A stretch of DNA of 64,000 nt. Origin: Multifurca ochricompacta (taxonomy: Eukaryota; Basidiomycota; Agaricomycetes; Russulales; Russulaceae). The DNA lies in contig WTXG01000091.1 in assembly GCA_022496185.1 (NCBI GenBank), positions 78,625 to 142,624 of the forward strand, given 5' to 3'. Position numbers and translations under genes: made by a program. Below are positions 37,501 through 50,000 of the stretch, piece after piece. The stretch's first letter is position 1; the number at the start of each line of letters is the position of its first letter. The notes under the pieces are model-generated. The model had not been told where the DNA came from. It worked only from the letters and a program-made list of their open reading frames with translations, and searched no databases.

Positions 37501-39673
37501 TAGGTACAGAACAGAAGCTTCCGGGTTATCGGATAAGTGAGAATACTGAAAAGGTTATGTTGCTGCGTTGCCTCAGCGCATCTGGATATGTGGTACCAAT
37601 GATTGTACTCCGCCGAACCTAAACTTTCATTCATACATTGGCTTTTTTTCATTAGACTCTCTTCGTTTTCTTTCACAGCCTCCATCGATATTACGCATTG
37701 CACTGCTGGGGATAGCTTAGGCATGTCTTCGGAACGCTGCGCCACACAGTGTTCTCCCAGGTCTTTGCATCAAACCACAAGCACGCCCACATCCGGGGAA
37801 TGTCGTCTTTCCTGGTATGTGCTTGACATCACTGGTCATGGTCATATCTCTTTGACGGACAGTAATATGCAAGTAAGTCTACGCCCAGTTTTTTTCGCGC
37901 CCAAAATGTGGATTGTCACGTGATATATTTACTGCGGCACATGATTGTGGGAATAATAGGTATTCCCTCCCCCGCCCCATCACCACGAGTCGCAATCGCA
38001 AAGACAGCTGCTTTATCTGACCCGTCCTTGACCAACCACCCATTATCAGCATCATGCATCCTTTCCTTCTCCGATAGATATCTAAGGGCCCTATTCGTCC
38101 TGTGCAACTTTCTAGGGTGTTCAGTGGATATGACCGGCCACCGGAGATACATTTACTAAAATGTCTATCGTGCCTTAATCTAATGTGTCCTTCTCGAGGG
38201 GATTTTTTTTATTTAAGGAATCAAATGACAGAGAACCCATTAGCCCTTCCCACTATGCCCGTGAAAAGAAGCCATTTTTCGGCGGTGCGCTGAGGAGGGA
38301 CGAATGAATGACCTAGGATCAAAGCCGTAATCAACCCCCGGAGTTCTTCTTGACTTGACTAGTTATTTATCCTTGTACGTTGCTGGAGTGATTATGTCCT
38401 TTTAAGTCTGACATGGTATGATATATCATCTCCTCCGGTGTCTCATCTTCCACTTACTGCGACAGTGACAGAGAGGTGTGGAAACGTGGAAACTCGAAAT
38501 TGTGTTATACTGATTGGGCGTAAGGTAAAGGTAGAGGGAAAGTTGATGAGGTGAGATAAGGTACCTTGTGTAGCCCCCTCCCCCCCATCATCCATCTCGT
38601 GTTCTCTCTTCAGGACCCGGATTACTTTGTTTGTGCATAATCCATTTTTTTCAATGATGCTTTAGTGGGGGGGGGGGTGTTCAATTAAACCTGATCCGTC
38701 CAAGTGACTAGAGCTATCGGCGCGCTGCTGGCTCAGAATGGTTGGGCTGGGTGACCTTCTTCCGCACGTGTTCCGATGAGGGGGGGAGGGGGGGGCGACG
38801 AAAAGGGTAATTCGATCGTTCATGGTTTCATCGTTTCGTTGAATTGAGTGAGTGAGCCGTCCATCACCGTAATGATGAGCGAGAGTCCACTGACGGAAGC
38901 CGCTTTCCCATCAAGTCGAGTGTCCCCAGGGCGGGTGTGTGTGCGTGTGCGTGTGTTGTGTGTGGGTGGGCGGGTTTGTGTTGATACGGACTACTCCCTA
39001 CCCCTTGATATCGCTCACCATCCATTCTCATGAAAAAAAAAAGAAAAATTACGGCCCATGAAGACGACCTCAGGCAACTTGATCACAAAAAGCGTTGTCA
39101 TGGGTGAGGGCGCTTCTTTTGGCTTGCTTGAAGGAGAGTAATGTTAATGGCGGCGGCAATGACAACGACGGGCGGACCGAATTCAACGCCACTCTCAGAC
39201 TCAGACCGACACGACAACGATAGACGACCTTCATTCAAATTTATTTCAATTCATTTTTTCATTCTCATTCATTCATATCATCACATCATTCTCCCTTTTC
39301 TTTTTTTTTTCCCCCTCGACTCGTCTGTCTACGTTCACCAGTCTTTGCCTCATCTGACAGCTTCTTCCCTCGTTTCATCTCCCACTTCAAGCTCTCTTGG
39401 GAGACGAGCTTCCCCGCCTTACTATTAGGGCATGCTCGGGCCGGCTGGGGCTTCATAATCTTCTCTTCTTCATACTTGGGTACTTGGTACTTGGTACTTG
39501 ATACTTTCAGTTTCAGGGTACCCCGCCCCACCCGCCCCGCCCTCTGTTATAAGACCTCTCTTGTTCTCGGCTTCGAGATTTACGCCTGACCTTGAACATC
39601 ACTTGTAACTTGGCATCCCAACCTCCACTTTTTATCAAGGAGGGATCGTCCCAGCCAGAGAGAATCACGCGCA
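31596..39673. other. Long gene-empty stretch (about 8 kb)
   Basis: No recognisable coding sequence. Contents: a CAA tract (32697-32721), a C run at 33282-33296, a GA tract (33827-33842), GGGAT units (35317-35337), GTACT repeats (36131-36159), a G run at 36443-36452, poly-A/T tracts, and pyrimidine-rich zones at 39240-39320 just before the next gene. An open stretch at 33141-33605 (+) has no known domain. Confidence 0.55.
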
Positions 39674-41373
39674 ATGTCCCACGCTACCGCCCACGAAGAC
39701 TCGGATGCTCACTACCGTCATCATCATCACCATCACCACCACCATCATCACCCAAACCATCGACACGCCGTTCCTCCTCGACCCATTCTGAATCACCGTA
39801 CAACAATCTCACACCCAGGAAAACAGTCTACAGGACACCCTCAGAGTGCGCACGCCATTCACTCTGCGTATTCATTTCCCACCAGCTACTCATATCGCTT
39901 CAATCCACTCTCAGACCGCGTTCGATTGTCCATGCGACGGTCCTTTGACACACCGAGGCGCAATGATGATCGATACGCTGGTGTGATCGCCGCCGTCTCG
40001 CAAGCTAGGGAGCGTATCCGTTTGTATGAACGGGAAGATGAGACTGGCGCCCAGTCACCCACGCGCCGGCCGCGCTCCCGGAGCTTTGGGATCAACCCAA
40101 CAATCAGCGAGGGAAACGCGATCAATCTCGATCTTCAATCTGTTGCTGCTGAACCCACTCATTCGCCGCAGACACGTCACGTTACAAGGACTCCTTATTC
40201 TCAACATCAACAACAACTGCCTTTGTCTCCATCATCTAATTCCACTCCTCAAATCGAACCACAACAACTACCGAGCAACTTTGGCTTTGGACCCACTTTC
40301 GCTTCCCAGGTCCCATTGTTTCACCCCCCCGTTGCGCCCACCTTCCCGCCTGTAACAATGTCCTATCCAACAATGTCTGCTTACCCGGCGCAGTTCTTAA
40401 CTCCTGTGGTGGTCAATTGTATCAGCAACCTCAGAGGACCTCACCTTATGTCCTTCCCACACCGCTCGTACCCATTCCGAGCCTTATCCCAACACCCATG
40501 GCCACGTCATTGACATTACCCTCTTCCTGGGCGCCCAACACGCCACAGATCCAGCTGCCAGCTGCTTACGGCCCTTCTCCGGCCACGTCTATGCGCAACT
40601 CCAACCCGTGGCGACCCCATCGGGAGCGATCGCATGGCAGCCTCATCCCCATCCCCACCCGGGAATGTCCGCCGCGGCGTTCTGGTCAATGCCAGCACTC
40701 GTGACTCCAAGCATTCCGCCGACACCGCTACACCCGGACATACCTTTGCTCTATCCGGCGGCCTCCCCCTCCCGGGCACCCAACCATTTTGGGCACCCAC
40801 CGAGTCGTGGCCACCGTCGGAGAGTACGCTTCCACTGCACGTCGCGCCATGGCTGGCACCGAACCCAGCCAACGCCGATCGGCCGCACGTCGTGTGGGAC
40901 GTCTCGGAGCCGCCCTCGAAGGCCCGTCGGATATCGGGTAAGGACATCTTCGTGGACATGCAGGACGCGTTCTCGCCCGATGCGACTGCGGTGTTCCCAG
41001 AGACGGACGAAATCGTGGTCGTGTGCAACACGGTACTGGCGCCGGACATATGGCCGCCGATCAGGATCAGGAAGAACAAATCACGTCTGGAGACGTGTTC
41101 TGGGCGATCTACGAGTTCTTCCAGAAGCCGATCACGCGTGATGAAGTTGAACTCATTAAAAGCCGTTCTGAAGACGAGTTTCGGAGGTTGGTCGAGGCGT
41201 GTTATCGCCGATGCTTGCGCGCGCCTGGTCTGGCGGATATCACTCGGAGGCAAGGGGTGAAGCGCGTTGATTGTTTGGAAGACCGCACTGCTTGGTGGGG
41301 GATGTGGCCTGTGTGGGCCGTGGATGGGACGTGGAGTCTCCACCTTGGTTTGATGCCATCTCCTCGTGCGTGA
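39674..41373 (+). CDS. DUF6699-type protein, paralogue 2, His-rich N-terminus, frame-disturbed
   Basis: The start at 39674 opens MSHATAHEDSDAHYR, then a run of eleven His and a long Ser/Pro/Gln-rich region (Q-rich near residue 175, e.g. QHQQQLPLS). The C-terminal domain reads LPLHVAPWLAPNPANADRPH, VVWDVSEPPSKARRI, then SGDVFWAIYEFFQKPITRDE, FRRLVEACYRRCLRAPGLAD, ITRRQGVKRVDCLEDRTAWW, and ends GTWSLHLGLMPSPRA. This is a clear, strongly conserved DUF6699 domain. The frame steps back by one base four times: near 40400, near 40575 (ggccc where ggcccc would fit), between 40700 and 40850, and near 41080. No intron borders sit at these points. The conserved character of every segment suggests missing bases in the assembly or very recent decay. 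The function is unknown. Confidence 0.78.
39719..39756 (+). repeat. CAT/CAC codon run encoding eleven histidines
   Basis: Interrupted (CAY)n tract within the first exon of DUF6699 paralogue 2. The mix of CAT and CAC codons makes it less slippage-prone than a pure repeat, which suggests that the amino-acid run itself is kept. It could bind metal ions or act as a speckle-targeting tract, but nothing else here supports either. Confidence 0.85.
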
Positions 41374-44300
41374 TACCAAATAGATCTTTCTCCTTTCGCC
41401 TCGCCCCCTCCCCTCCAATTCTCTTCTTTTCTTTTCTTTTCCGAGCCTCGGAAAAAAAAAAAAAAAAGTATCATCACCATCATCAATTACCATCACCATC
41501 GTCATCGTCATCATCCCATACCCCTCCCATCTGGATTTCGATTTCTTTGAAAAAAAAAAAAAACAATCATCAAAACGACAAACATTCAGAGAGAGATGGA
41601 TTTGTTTAGATAGATGTAGGGCGAGGGTGGGAGGACGAGCCCAACTGCCCCAGCTATAGTTATCTTTTTCCCCCATGCCTTTTGGTTTTTTTGGCTTTGG
41701 CCATTTTGGATTATTGGATATGTATTTTTTTTTGTTGTTGTTTACTTGCACTGATGTAATTTAAATGCAAATACAAATGTTATTGTAGAATGCCCTCCTC
41801 CCCCGTCCTGGACGACGTTTCAATCGGGTAAGTGTAGTTCATGATAGATGGATGTTTGATGGATTGTGTGTGCATGATCAATCGGATTAGCTTTGGGTTG
41901 GGTTGGGTTTCGAAATGGGGAGGGAGAGGGGAGGGGGGTGTAGGTGATACCAAAGACCCCCCACTCACCCTGCTCACAGGAGTAGTAGGAGAGGCAACCA
42001 TCGTTTTTTATTTTTATTTTTTCAGTTTTTGGTTATTCGACTCCCCCCCCTCCCGACTCCCCCCTCTCAATTTGAGTTGAGGGATCGGGGATGGGGAGAT
42101 GGGGGTACCTCTTCAGGGCCCAGGGGGGGGGGGGGGGTGGGCAGGCAGGGTTTCGTTGTTTCGGGGCCCGCCGCCGCCACCACCAAGAAGCAAGCGAACT
42201 TATTTTGGATAGTATGAATTATGGATTGAACTTGAACCTGAAATGGGATTAAGCTTGGTGTGGTGTGTGTGTATGTGTGCGTGTTATGTGGGGGCGGAGG
42301 CGGAGGCGGGGAGGGCGGGGGCTAAGGGGGAAAAGGGGGTTGGTTCACCCCTACCCTACCCTACCCTACCCTACCCTTCCCCTTCCCCTTCTCCCTCATA
42401 CCACCACCTTCCCCCTTCTCCACCTTACGAATCAACTCTACATATTGAAACTGAACCATCGCCTTTTTTGGTAGAGGTGCGGGGAGGGGAGGGAGGGAGG
42501 GGAGGGGGGGGGACGTGTGTGAGGGAGACATAACTCTTGTTCTGACCTGCTCCTCGTGGGGGGCTTCTTCTCCTCACTAAGCGAGCTGTGCGCTCGATTT
42601 TAAATCTATCGAGCACATGCATATGTGCATATATATGTACCATGAACACGACTTTTTATTGGAATAGCGGTATGATATGATATAACTCGGAAAGCGCGAA
42701 ATTGAAAGGCAAGATGTTTTTTTTTTTTCAACGATGATCTACCAAATGAAATGAAATGAATGGCGGAGCGCGTTCGACCGCGATTACCTCCAAACCACAC
42801 CATCTTCGTTGTTTTTTTAGCAGCAGTTCGTTTTCCCTCACGCCCCCCCCCCTCATACCCCTTTTCTGGCCTGGCCCGCCTCGCCTCTCTCTCTCTCTCG
42901 GCAGTGCATCATACTACGCAGGTCAGGCTCTTGGTTTTTTTTTTTTAACGCGCCACTCTGTTTTATTTTATATTCAGATTAGGGGGGTAAGGTAGCCCTT
43001 TTTTTAATGGTTTTTGTTTTTTTTAACCTCCGCCTCGCTAGATCTTAGATTTCATTTTTCCCCGTCCGTGGGAGTGGGAGGATGGGAACAACACAGCAAA
43101 CTGTGTTGAAAAGAAGACTTAAAGAATTGGTATGAGTTTGGGCGCCCTGCTGACCTTGACCTCCCTTTTTCGGTCTTAACTTATCGTAATTTCATTTTCA
43201 TTCATTCATTCATTCATTTCGCGTCCGCCGCGGAAGAACAGGAGGGGGGAGGGGGAGGGGGAGGCGTTGTGCGGTTGTGCGGGTGTTACTTGTTGTTGAG
43301 TTTCAGTTTTTGAATCTTTCCACTCGCATTGTTGGCACGCGTTGATGTAGAGCTGTTTGATTTGTTTGGGATTTGGGGATTTGTTTGATACGTCTGATGT
43401 TCAGTCAGTTCCGGTGCTCTCTCCTTTTGGTTTCAGTTTTCATTCAGTCTCGTCAGCAGTTACATTTGTCTGGACCGGAACAAGTAATAATGTTCATCAG
43501 CCCAACAGCTTCTCTAACGCCTCGTGTGGTTGTTGTTTTCCTTTCCTTTTTCCTTTTTCCTTTTCCCTTTCCTGGTATTCCTCCCATATTTGGTGCAGAG
43601 CCACCGCCCCCCCCACCTTTACCTTACCTTACCTTTCCTTTCTTCATTTGGTTGGGCATAGACATCTCTTTCTCCGCTACTACTTATTCATCTTGTCCGC
43701 CGACGCTGACGTTCTTTTTCTCGATGAGCTCAAGCATTCTTTGTTCTCTGTTTTTTTTTCTTTTCTTTTTTTTTTTTTCTAAAGATAGTCAATTGAGCAC
43801 GAGTTTGGCTATGCCTGAGGTCCGCGTCAAGTTATGAATTCATTTACCATGCCTTTCCATGCTTTGCCTTGACTTGACTTGTCTGGTCTAGTCTAGTCTA
43901 GTCTTGTCTATTTGTAGGCGGCACCCTTGCTGTTCTGTATACAGTCCGTTTACTCTCTTGGTGGTTAACGATATACCATACTCATCTTGAACCCCTTTTC
44001 ATCACCCGATCTTGCCTCGCACATAGGTGTCTCTCATCGGTAGTAATCATGTTCCGCCGACGATCCGCCCTTTTTACCTTTTTTTTCCCCTTCCCTCCCT
44101 TCTTCCTATGGGAGGGGCGATGTTCACACCCATAAGTACCATAGTAAGTATCAACATCGTCATCGCTGGCGATTGGAGGTGACGCACAAGACCTAGAAAC
44201 TATCCTATAAGTCCGAGCACTTCGCAGGGTTTGACGGATAGGATTCTCCAATCTTCCTCACTGTGCTTAGAGCACCACCCCAACTCTTTTCCCTCCTCGT

Positions 44301-45726
44301 GCATTTCATGTATTTTATTTTATTTTTTAATATCGATGCACAGGCGGGAACAAACTCCCGACCCGAAAATGGGTTCAGCGCCCTGAATAACATAATCGCG
44401 TTCTAAGGAGCGCCCCTCTCTGTCTCTCGGTTCCCAATTTCTCGGGTAACGAGGCTACGCTACGTACCCGTCTCTCATCATCGGCATCGGGTCTTTATCC
44501 CCCTCCCCCCCCCCCCTATTGTCGCGCTTCGATATGGCGGCGATGCGATGATCTTCTTCTTTCGTTTGTCGTTCTCGTCTCTGGTCGTCTTCTTCATCTT
44601 TTTCCCCCCTGTAGCGTACGATACGTCATTCGACAATCAGTTCCTTCGTGGATAGCGATCGAGCTAGTAGAATCGGTTGATGAGAGCCGAGTTGGGGTTC
44701 AAAAAAAAAAGAAGAGGGGTCTTTTTTTCCATCTGTTAGTATATATGAATATTGTCTATATGCGCAATAATGTGTAGAGTAGATGCCCTATCTATACATA
44801 AATTTGACTAAGCTTTAGGCGGCTATGAGATGGCGGCGGGGGAACGGCAAGAGGGCAAGAGGGCAAGCGGGGCGGGACAAATGAAATGAGTCAATGAGTG
44901 ACGAGAAGCACGCGCTGAACACGCTATAGACACGCGTTTTGTAATCCAAACTCTACTCTCAACTCGTCTGGCTGGCTTGACTTGACTTGAATAGAAGGTC
45001 ACTGACTGACTGACTTCTTTTGTGTCAAACACGCTTAAATATGTTATGTCAACTCCCATGTCTTCTATTTTATTCATATTCATTTTCCCTAACCTAACCT
45101 ATACACCTATACACATTCCAACCACCCAAACCCACACCCACACGCATACACACACACACCGCGAGCTTAGCGGACTGATGGCTAAGCGTTCCAGAACCCA
45201 GATTTCCGGTCTTTCCAATCCTCCTTCCCACCTTCCTTCACCCTCCCCCTTCAGACTGGCTTCGATGATGCCTCGTTGCCGCGCCATTTTTAGTCGTCGT
45301 CGTGACATTCGCTATTCGGCCAACCCATTTGCCGCGCCAGGGCTTATGAGGTACTTTGATCGGCAACCCAGCCCATAATGGTCGTTGGTGTACACACACA
45401 CACAGAACCAGAACCCTTCATTTTTATTTATTTATTTTATTAATCTTCCTGTCAGTTTACGACATCATCCACTCAAGAGCCCAGAACCCGAGGACCACCG
45501 CCATTCTCCATCAATGCCCATATCTCTCTAACACTCGTTCAGCTTTTTGTTTATAAGAGCTGCCTCCCCCCCACCTACCACCTTCTCTCATACGACGTCA
45601 CGGCAACTCCTCTCTCTCTCTCTCTATTGCTTGTGCTCACGCTCGTGCCCTGTACCATATTGTTGTTGAACACGACCTTTTTCACGACTTTCTTGGGAAA
45701 AACATTCACTCTCACTCTCTTTCATA
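41374..45726. other. Gene-empty stretch between DUF6699 paralogues 2 and 3
   Basis: About 4.3 kb, no supportable gene. Contents: a CAT-rich tract (41470-41520), a G run (42123-42137), CCCTA repeats (42350-42376), AAATG repeats (42742-42760), TTCA repeats (43197-43217), TAGTC repeats (43886-43908), a C run near 44503, and a CT-rich zone just upstream of 45727 (45600-45725), the likely promoter/5' UTR of paralogue 3. Confidence 0.55.
42350..42376. repeat. (CCCTA)n pentanucleotide repeat
   Basis: About five to six tandem ccta/ccctac units, followed by ccttcccctt. The unit differs from the fungal telomere unit CCCTAA by one base. It is flanked on both sides by other low-complexity DNA. Confidence 0.85.
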
Positions 45727-47037
45727 ATGGCCGCGTACTTGCGTAGTCTCTTTGGCAGTGGCCAGGCTTCAACCACTCCTGCACATGGAAAGGCCAAGTC
45801 TCATCGTCGTACAGAGTCATCTCCAGCTCCGGCTCCTCACTACATTTACACCTCCCACGGGGAACATCACTTCGGGGACGTCACCAACTAAGGTTCCGCG
45901 TACTAACAGTTACAACAACACTAATGCAACACTCCTGCAACGGTGCCATCACCACTCGTTATCCGACATATGATTCTCGTCGTCATCATTCACACGAAGG
46001 TGGTAGCCGCCCACCTATCTATCGGGCCGTGAACTACATGCCACCCCCTGAGATGCATGGTCCGTAACCCTTGACCCATATCTCAAACTGATTCGCTCAT
46101 TTGCCCTCCGCGGATGCAGGGCGTTTTCCTCAATTCCCGCAAGGTGGCTACGTAACGCCAGGAAGCTCGCGATCAAACTCTAGCTCTTCGCTCTATCCTG
46201 GTCCAGTGCATGGCACAACTATCGTACCATCGCCATTGGTCCCCAGTCCACCTCACTCCAAGACACCTGACAATCGTCCTACCAAATCAGTCACCCAGAA
46301 CGATGCTTGGCAGGCCGGCGTCAGCACGAGCGCAAGCGGATCTTCTACCTGTACGTCTTCCTCCTTATTCCTGTACCCTCGCTTGTTTTTTTTTGAGTTC
46401 GTTTCACCTCTGATTCTACCACCTTCAGACGGTCCCGAGCCATCACCCACGAGGACTCAAGCCCGCGCCCCCGTTTCCACATGCACCCACTGCTATCGTA
46501 CACACGACTACACCATGCCCCTATCTCTTACGATGTCGCCTTCACCCCATCCGCGCGAACAGTCGTAGATCGTACAATGCACTCACCCGTACCCGCAGTC
46601 ACTCTTGCCCAACCAGCGACGGAACCACCGATACCGGCGAGTTCTCGTCTCGTCCTGCGTTCTCCGAAGTTACCGTGGGTCGTAGCCGTCGGGCCAATCG
46701 GATCAACGCCCAGCTTTTTCATCGGCAAGAGTGGTCGGCAACAAAAAGCCACGACATGGTCGCTCTGACCAACCTCGATGTGCTTTATGCCGTACATACC
46801 ACACTCATGGCTCGCGTTACCCCCGAGGAGTGGGCCTCACTTGGGGAGGGCTCCCGTGCTCAGCGTCGCGTCGCGGAAGCGTACAAGAAGCGGTGTACTC
46901 GTATGGGTGGCGGCTGGGAGTCTGGAATCCGCCGGCTGGACTGGCTCGGTTCCAAAACTCACCTCGTAGGCGTTGAAATTGACAAGAGCAACGAAGCGGG
47001 CGAGAATGTGGGCAGGCTTGTGTTTGGAAGGGCTTGA
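45727..47037 (+). CDS. DUF6699-type protein, paralogue 3, frame-disturbed
   Basis: The start at 45727 opens MAAYLRSLFGSGQASTTPAH, followed by GKAKSHRRTESSPAPAPHY. A Ser/Pro-rich middle part follows (PTKVPRTNSYNNTNAT; SSRSNSSSSLYPGPVHG). Introns are likely at about 46060-46119 (gtaacc...gcag) and 46350-46429 (gtacgt...cttcag). The C-terminal domain reads MHPLLSYTRLHHAPISYDVA, FTPSARTVVDRTMHSPVP, LVLRSPKLPWVVAVGP, VALTNLDVLYAVHTTLMARV, TPEEWASLGEGSRAQRRVAE, RCTRMGGGWESGIRRLDWLG and VGRLVFGRA. This is a full DUF6699 domain. The frame changes by one base in the N-terminal part (45800-46000), near 46470, and near 46750 between the LPW and NLDVLYAVH blocks. The function is unknown. Confidence 0.78.
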
Positions 47038-50000
47038 AAGAGACGATCGAATTCGATCTTTACCCTTTACTCAAGCCTTAGCTCTCCTTCCCTCGTCCTC
47101 TCATCCAACAATGTCATACTCGTGCACGATCTCTTCTCATTCGCTTATTCCTTTCTTTGTCGCCCTTTCTACCTTTTTTTTTGTTTCAAAGTATTTGTGG
47201 TCTGGTCTGGTCTGGGTTGAATTTTCTTGTGGATCTATCTCTGTCTGAAGACGCAGGTTCGCATATTTTCGCAACTCGTATTACTAACAGCAAGCATAGG
47301 ACGGTCTCTATCTCTCGGTTTTTTGTGGATCTCTCTTGTCTTATCAAATCCCCCCATTTGTATTATTTGACTCGACGCACACGTTTCGCACACAACACAA
47401 CCCTTTTTTTTTCTTTGGTATTCATACATACATGCAAAGACGGATACACGAACTGTGTTCTGCCTCTCTCTCTCTGTAATAGTGGTAGTAGGTCGCTGAT
47501 ATTATGTGTTACCTATGCATCGTATGCATATGATAAAATTTATTCCATTTTCAATTCAATTTGTGATCAGACCTCTAGTATGCATCGCATTTGCATTTAT
47601 AATATATAGGCGCTATTTTGTAGGGTACATGTCAAGGGTCAAGTCAAGTCTGTACTGTGTGTGTGTAAGTAAGTACACGGCCCGATCGGGCGCTGCGATA
47701 TTGGTAATTATTTGGTTTTAGTTTAAGTATCAATCAGCTAACACTCCACACGGGTGTAACAATCACGGCTAAAAGAAGGCATGCGCAGACAGTACTTACC
47801 CTGAAACGTGGGAAGAGAGTGGGCGATCAAAAAAAAAAAAGAGTTCAGGTTGTAGCATGCATGATGATGATAAGAGTGAGCGCGCCTGTGGTTTGATTGT
47901 TTGTTGATGAAAATGAGGTTGAGTGAGGTTGAGGTGAGGTGAGTTGAGTTGAGGTGAGTTAGGGTGAGGTGGGAGAGTATGAAAACTGAGGGGAGGCACA
48001 ACCATTTTCTTCTTCGTCTTCGAATCTTTTGCTTTTTTTTTTTTTTTTGTATCTTACGTCCCCCGTAATGAAACAACGAAATGAACGTGAACGAGAGCTT
48101 TATTTTTTATTTATTTATTTATATTGACTTTTTACTCTTCTCTTCTCTTCTTTTCCTCGTGTTCGTGTTCATGTTGTTGCATAAAACATAAATGACGACA
48201 TTTTTTGGCTGCGGGTCTTGATCAGGGGCGGGTCAGTAACTCAGAAAAAATGAAGATCGAGAGAGGCCTTTTACTTTTTTGTGTTGTGTTGGGAATAATA
48301 TATGATTTCTTTACGGTCAGCAAAGTCCGAATACGGCACCACCAACCAACCAACCACCCACCCACCACCCACCCATCACCCTAAATAGATTGTACTTGTA
48401 CTTACTGCTGGTTGGACGGCGTATCGTCGATGATAAGAAACATCGAATACGCTATTTACGGATTGGGCCATAATAACATAACGTTAAACCCTCCCCCCTT
48501 TCTCCCTCATCATTACGGCCAAAGAAGTCAAAGCCACCTATACCTCCGTCCGCGTCCGAACGGAACCTTTCTCTCTTTCTCCCTCTCGTCCGCGTACGTT
48601 CTACCTACCAAGTCGCATCGCAGTTCCGCCAGCCCCGTCTGGGCACAAAATACACGTGGGGTCGTGCCGTGACTGACGCAACTTTCTTTTTTTTTTTTTT
48701 TTCTGGTCTGGGTCTGGTCTCTCTGCCTCGTGCCGCCTCTCCTCTCTCCTCCTCCTCAACACATTTTTTTTTTTGGATTCAAATGATGGTAGTAAGTAGG
48801 CTTGCTGAACGACTATTATTGTTATTATTATAATTATTGACCTTGATGTCGCCCTCCTGGGGTGGATAACCTTTAAAGAGGTTCGTGAGAGACGGTCTAA
48901 AGTCTTGGATGATTGAACCAAATTTTCCTTTGGGTTCGCGGACGGATACCCCCCGGATGACGTGCGGATGTCGGTAAAAACGGACGATGGACGATGGACG
49001 TGTGTTCTTTTTATTAGAAGGAACGTGAGGTAATAATAGAGATGAATGAATTTACTGATCAGTTGGGAACCCAATTGTGTTCGCGTACCTTGAAAAAGGT
49101 CTTGGTTAAAACTGGCTCACAAGGGACCCTGGGGGAAGGGGGGGGAGAGGACTTGAGGTGGGAAGACGTTGGTGCTTCTGCAACTCACATCGACGCCGAC
49201 AAGCCTCCGAGAGGCTCTGGGGGAACACTTCGACTTCGATTTGAACCCATTGTTTTTAGTAATCTAATCACGTTAATGTCGGTTCAGAAAAGAAGATTGA
49301 AGATTATTATTATACAAAACCACGAAGACTGCCCGTCACTCCGTCATCGATTAGAGAGCTGCCACGAGCACATCGCCGAGCTCGGTGGCAATTTGACATG
49401 ACTCTGGTTTAGATATGGATTTTGGATATGGAGGAAACGAATCTTATTTATCTCGCATCACGCGCGCAAAGAACAACCTTTTTTTTTCAAAAAACGAAAA
49501 CGATAAACGTGCCGCGGCGTCGTCGGTAGAAACAGTACTTTTATCGTCATTTCTGTTTTTGTTTTTTTTTTTCCCAACCCCCTCCTCCCTCCCTCCCCCG
49601 AGGGACAACACTCGTTTCCCTCGTTTCCTCACTTTTGGCCCACCAAAAAAAATAAAAAAAAGGTGTCTTGTGGTGGATAACGCGTTTCAAAGAACACCAT
49701 TATGATAAGCCAATCAGATCTGTGTCTGTGTCTCTCTCTCTTTTGAGGGAATTAAGGGGGGGGGGAGGAGGAGGGGTGGAGGTGAGGAGGAGATGGAGAG
49801 GATCAAGCTTGCCGGCATTCTAGTAACATTTTCTTCGATCGATTCGGAAAAGGAGATAACCGAGACTTTTTAAAAGTGCCGTCTGCCGTCTTCGCGTTTT
49901 GCAAGCAAGCCCGCACCGCACCATTACTACGTCATCGAATGAGACACCGAGGGGAGGGTTTTGTTTGTTTGTTTTGTTTGTCTGGTGTAGCTTTGTTGCT

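Noticed and set aside
40516..41751. A long open frame on the minus strand (over 400 codons) opposite DUF6699 paralogue 2
   Set aside because: The opposite strand carries a strongly conserved domain, and the minus reading is Arg/Pro/Lys-rich with no recognisable motif. Open antisense frames are expected in GC-rich coding DNA.
42350..42376. CCCTA array as an internal telomere remnant
   Set aside because: The unit lacks one base of CCCTAA in every copy, and similar pentamers of unrelated motif are common in this region, so ordinary microsatellite growth explains it.
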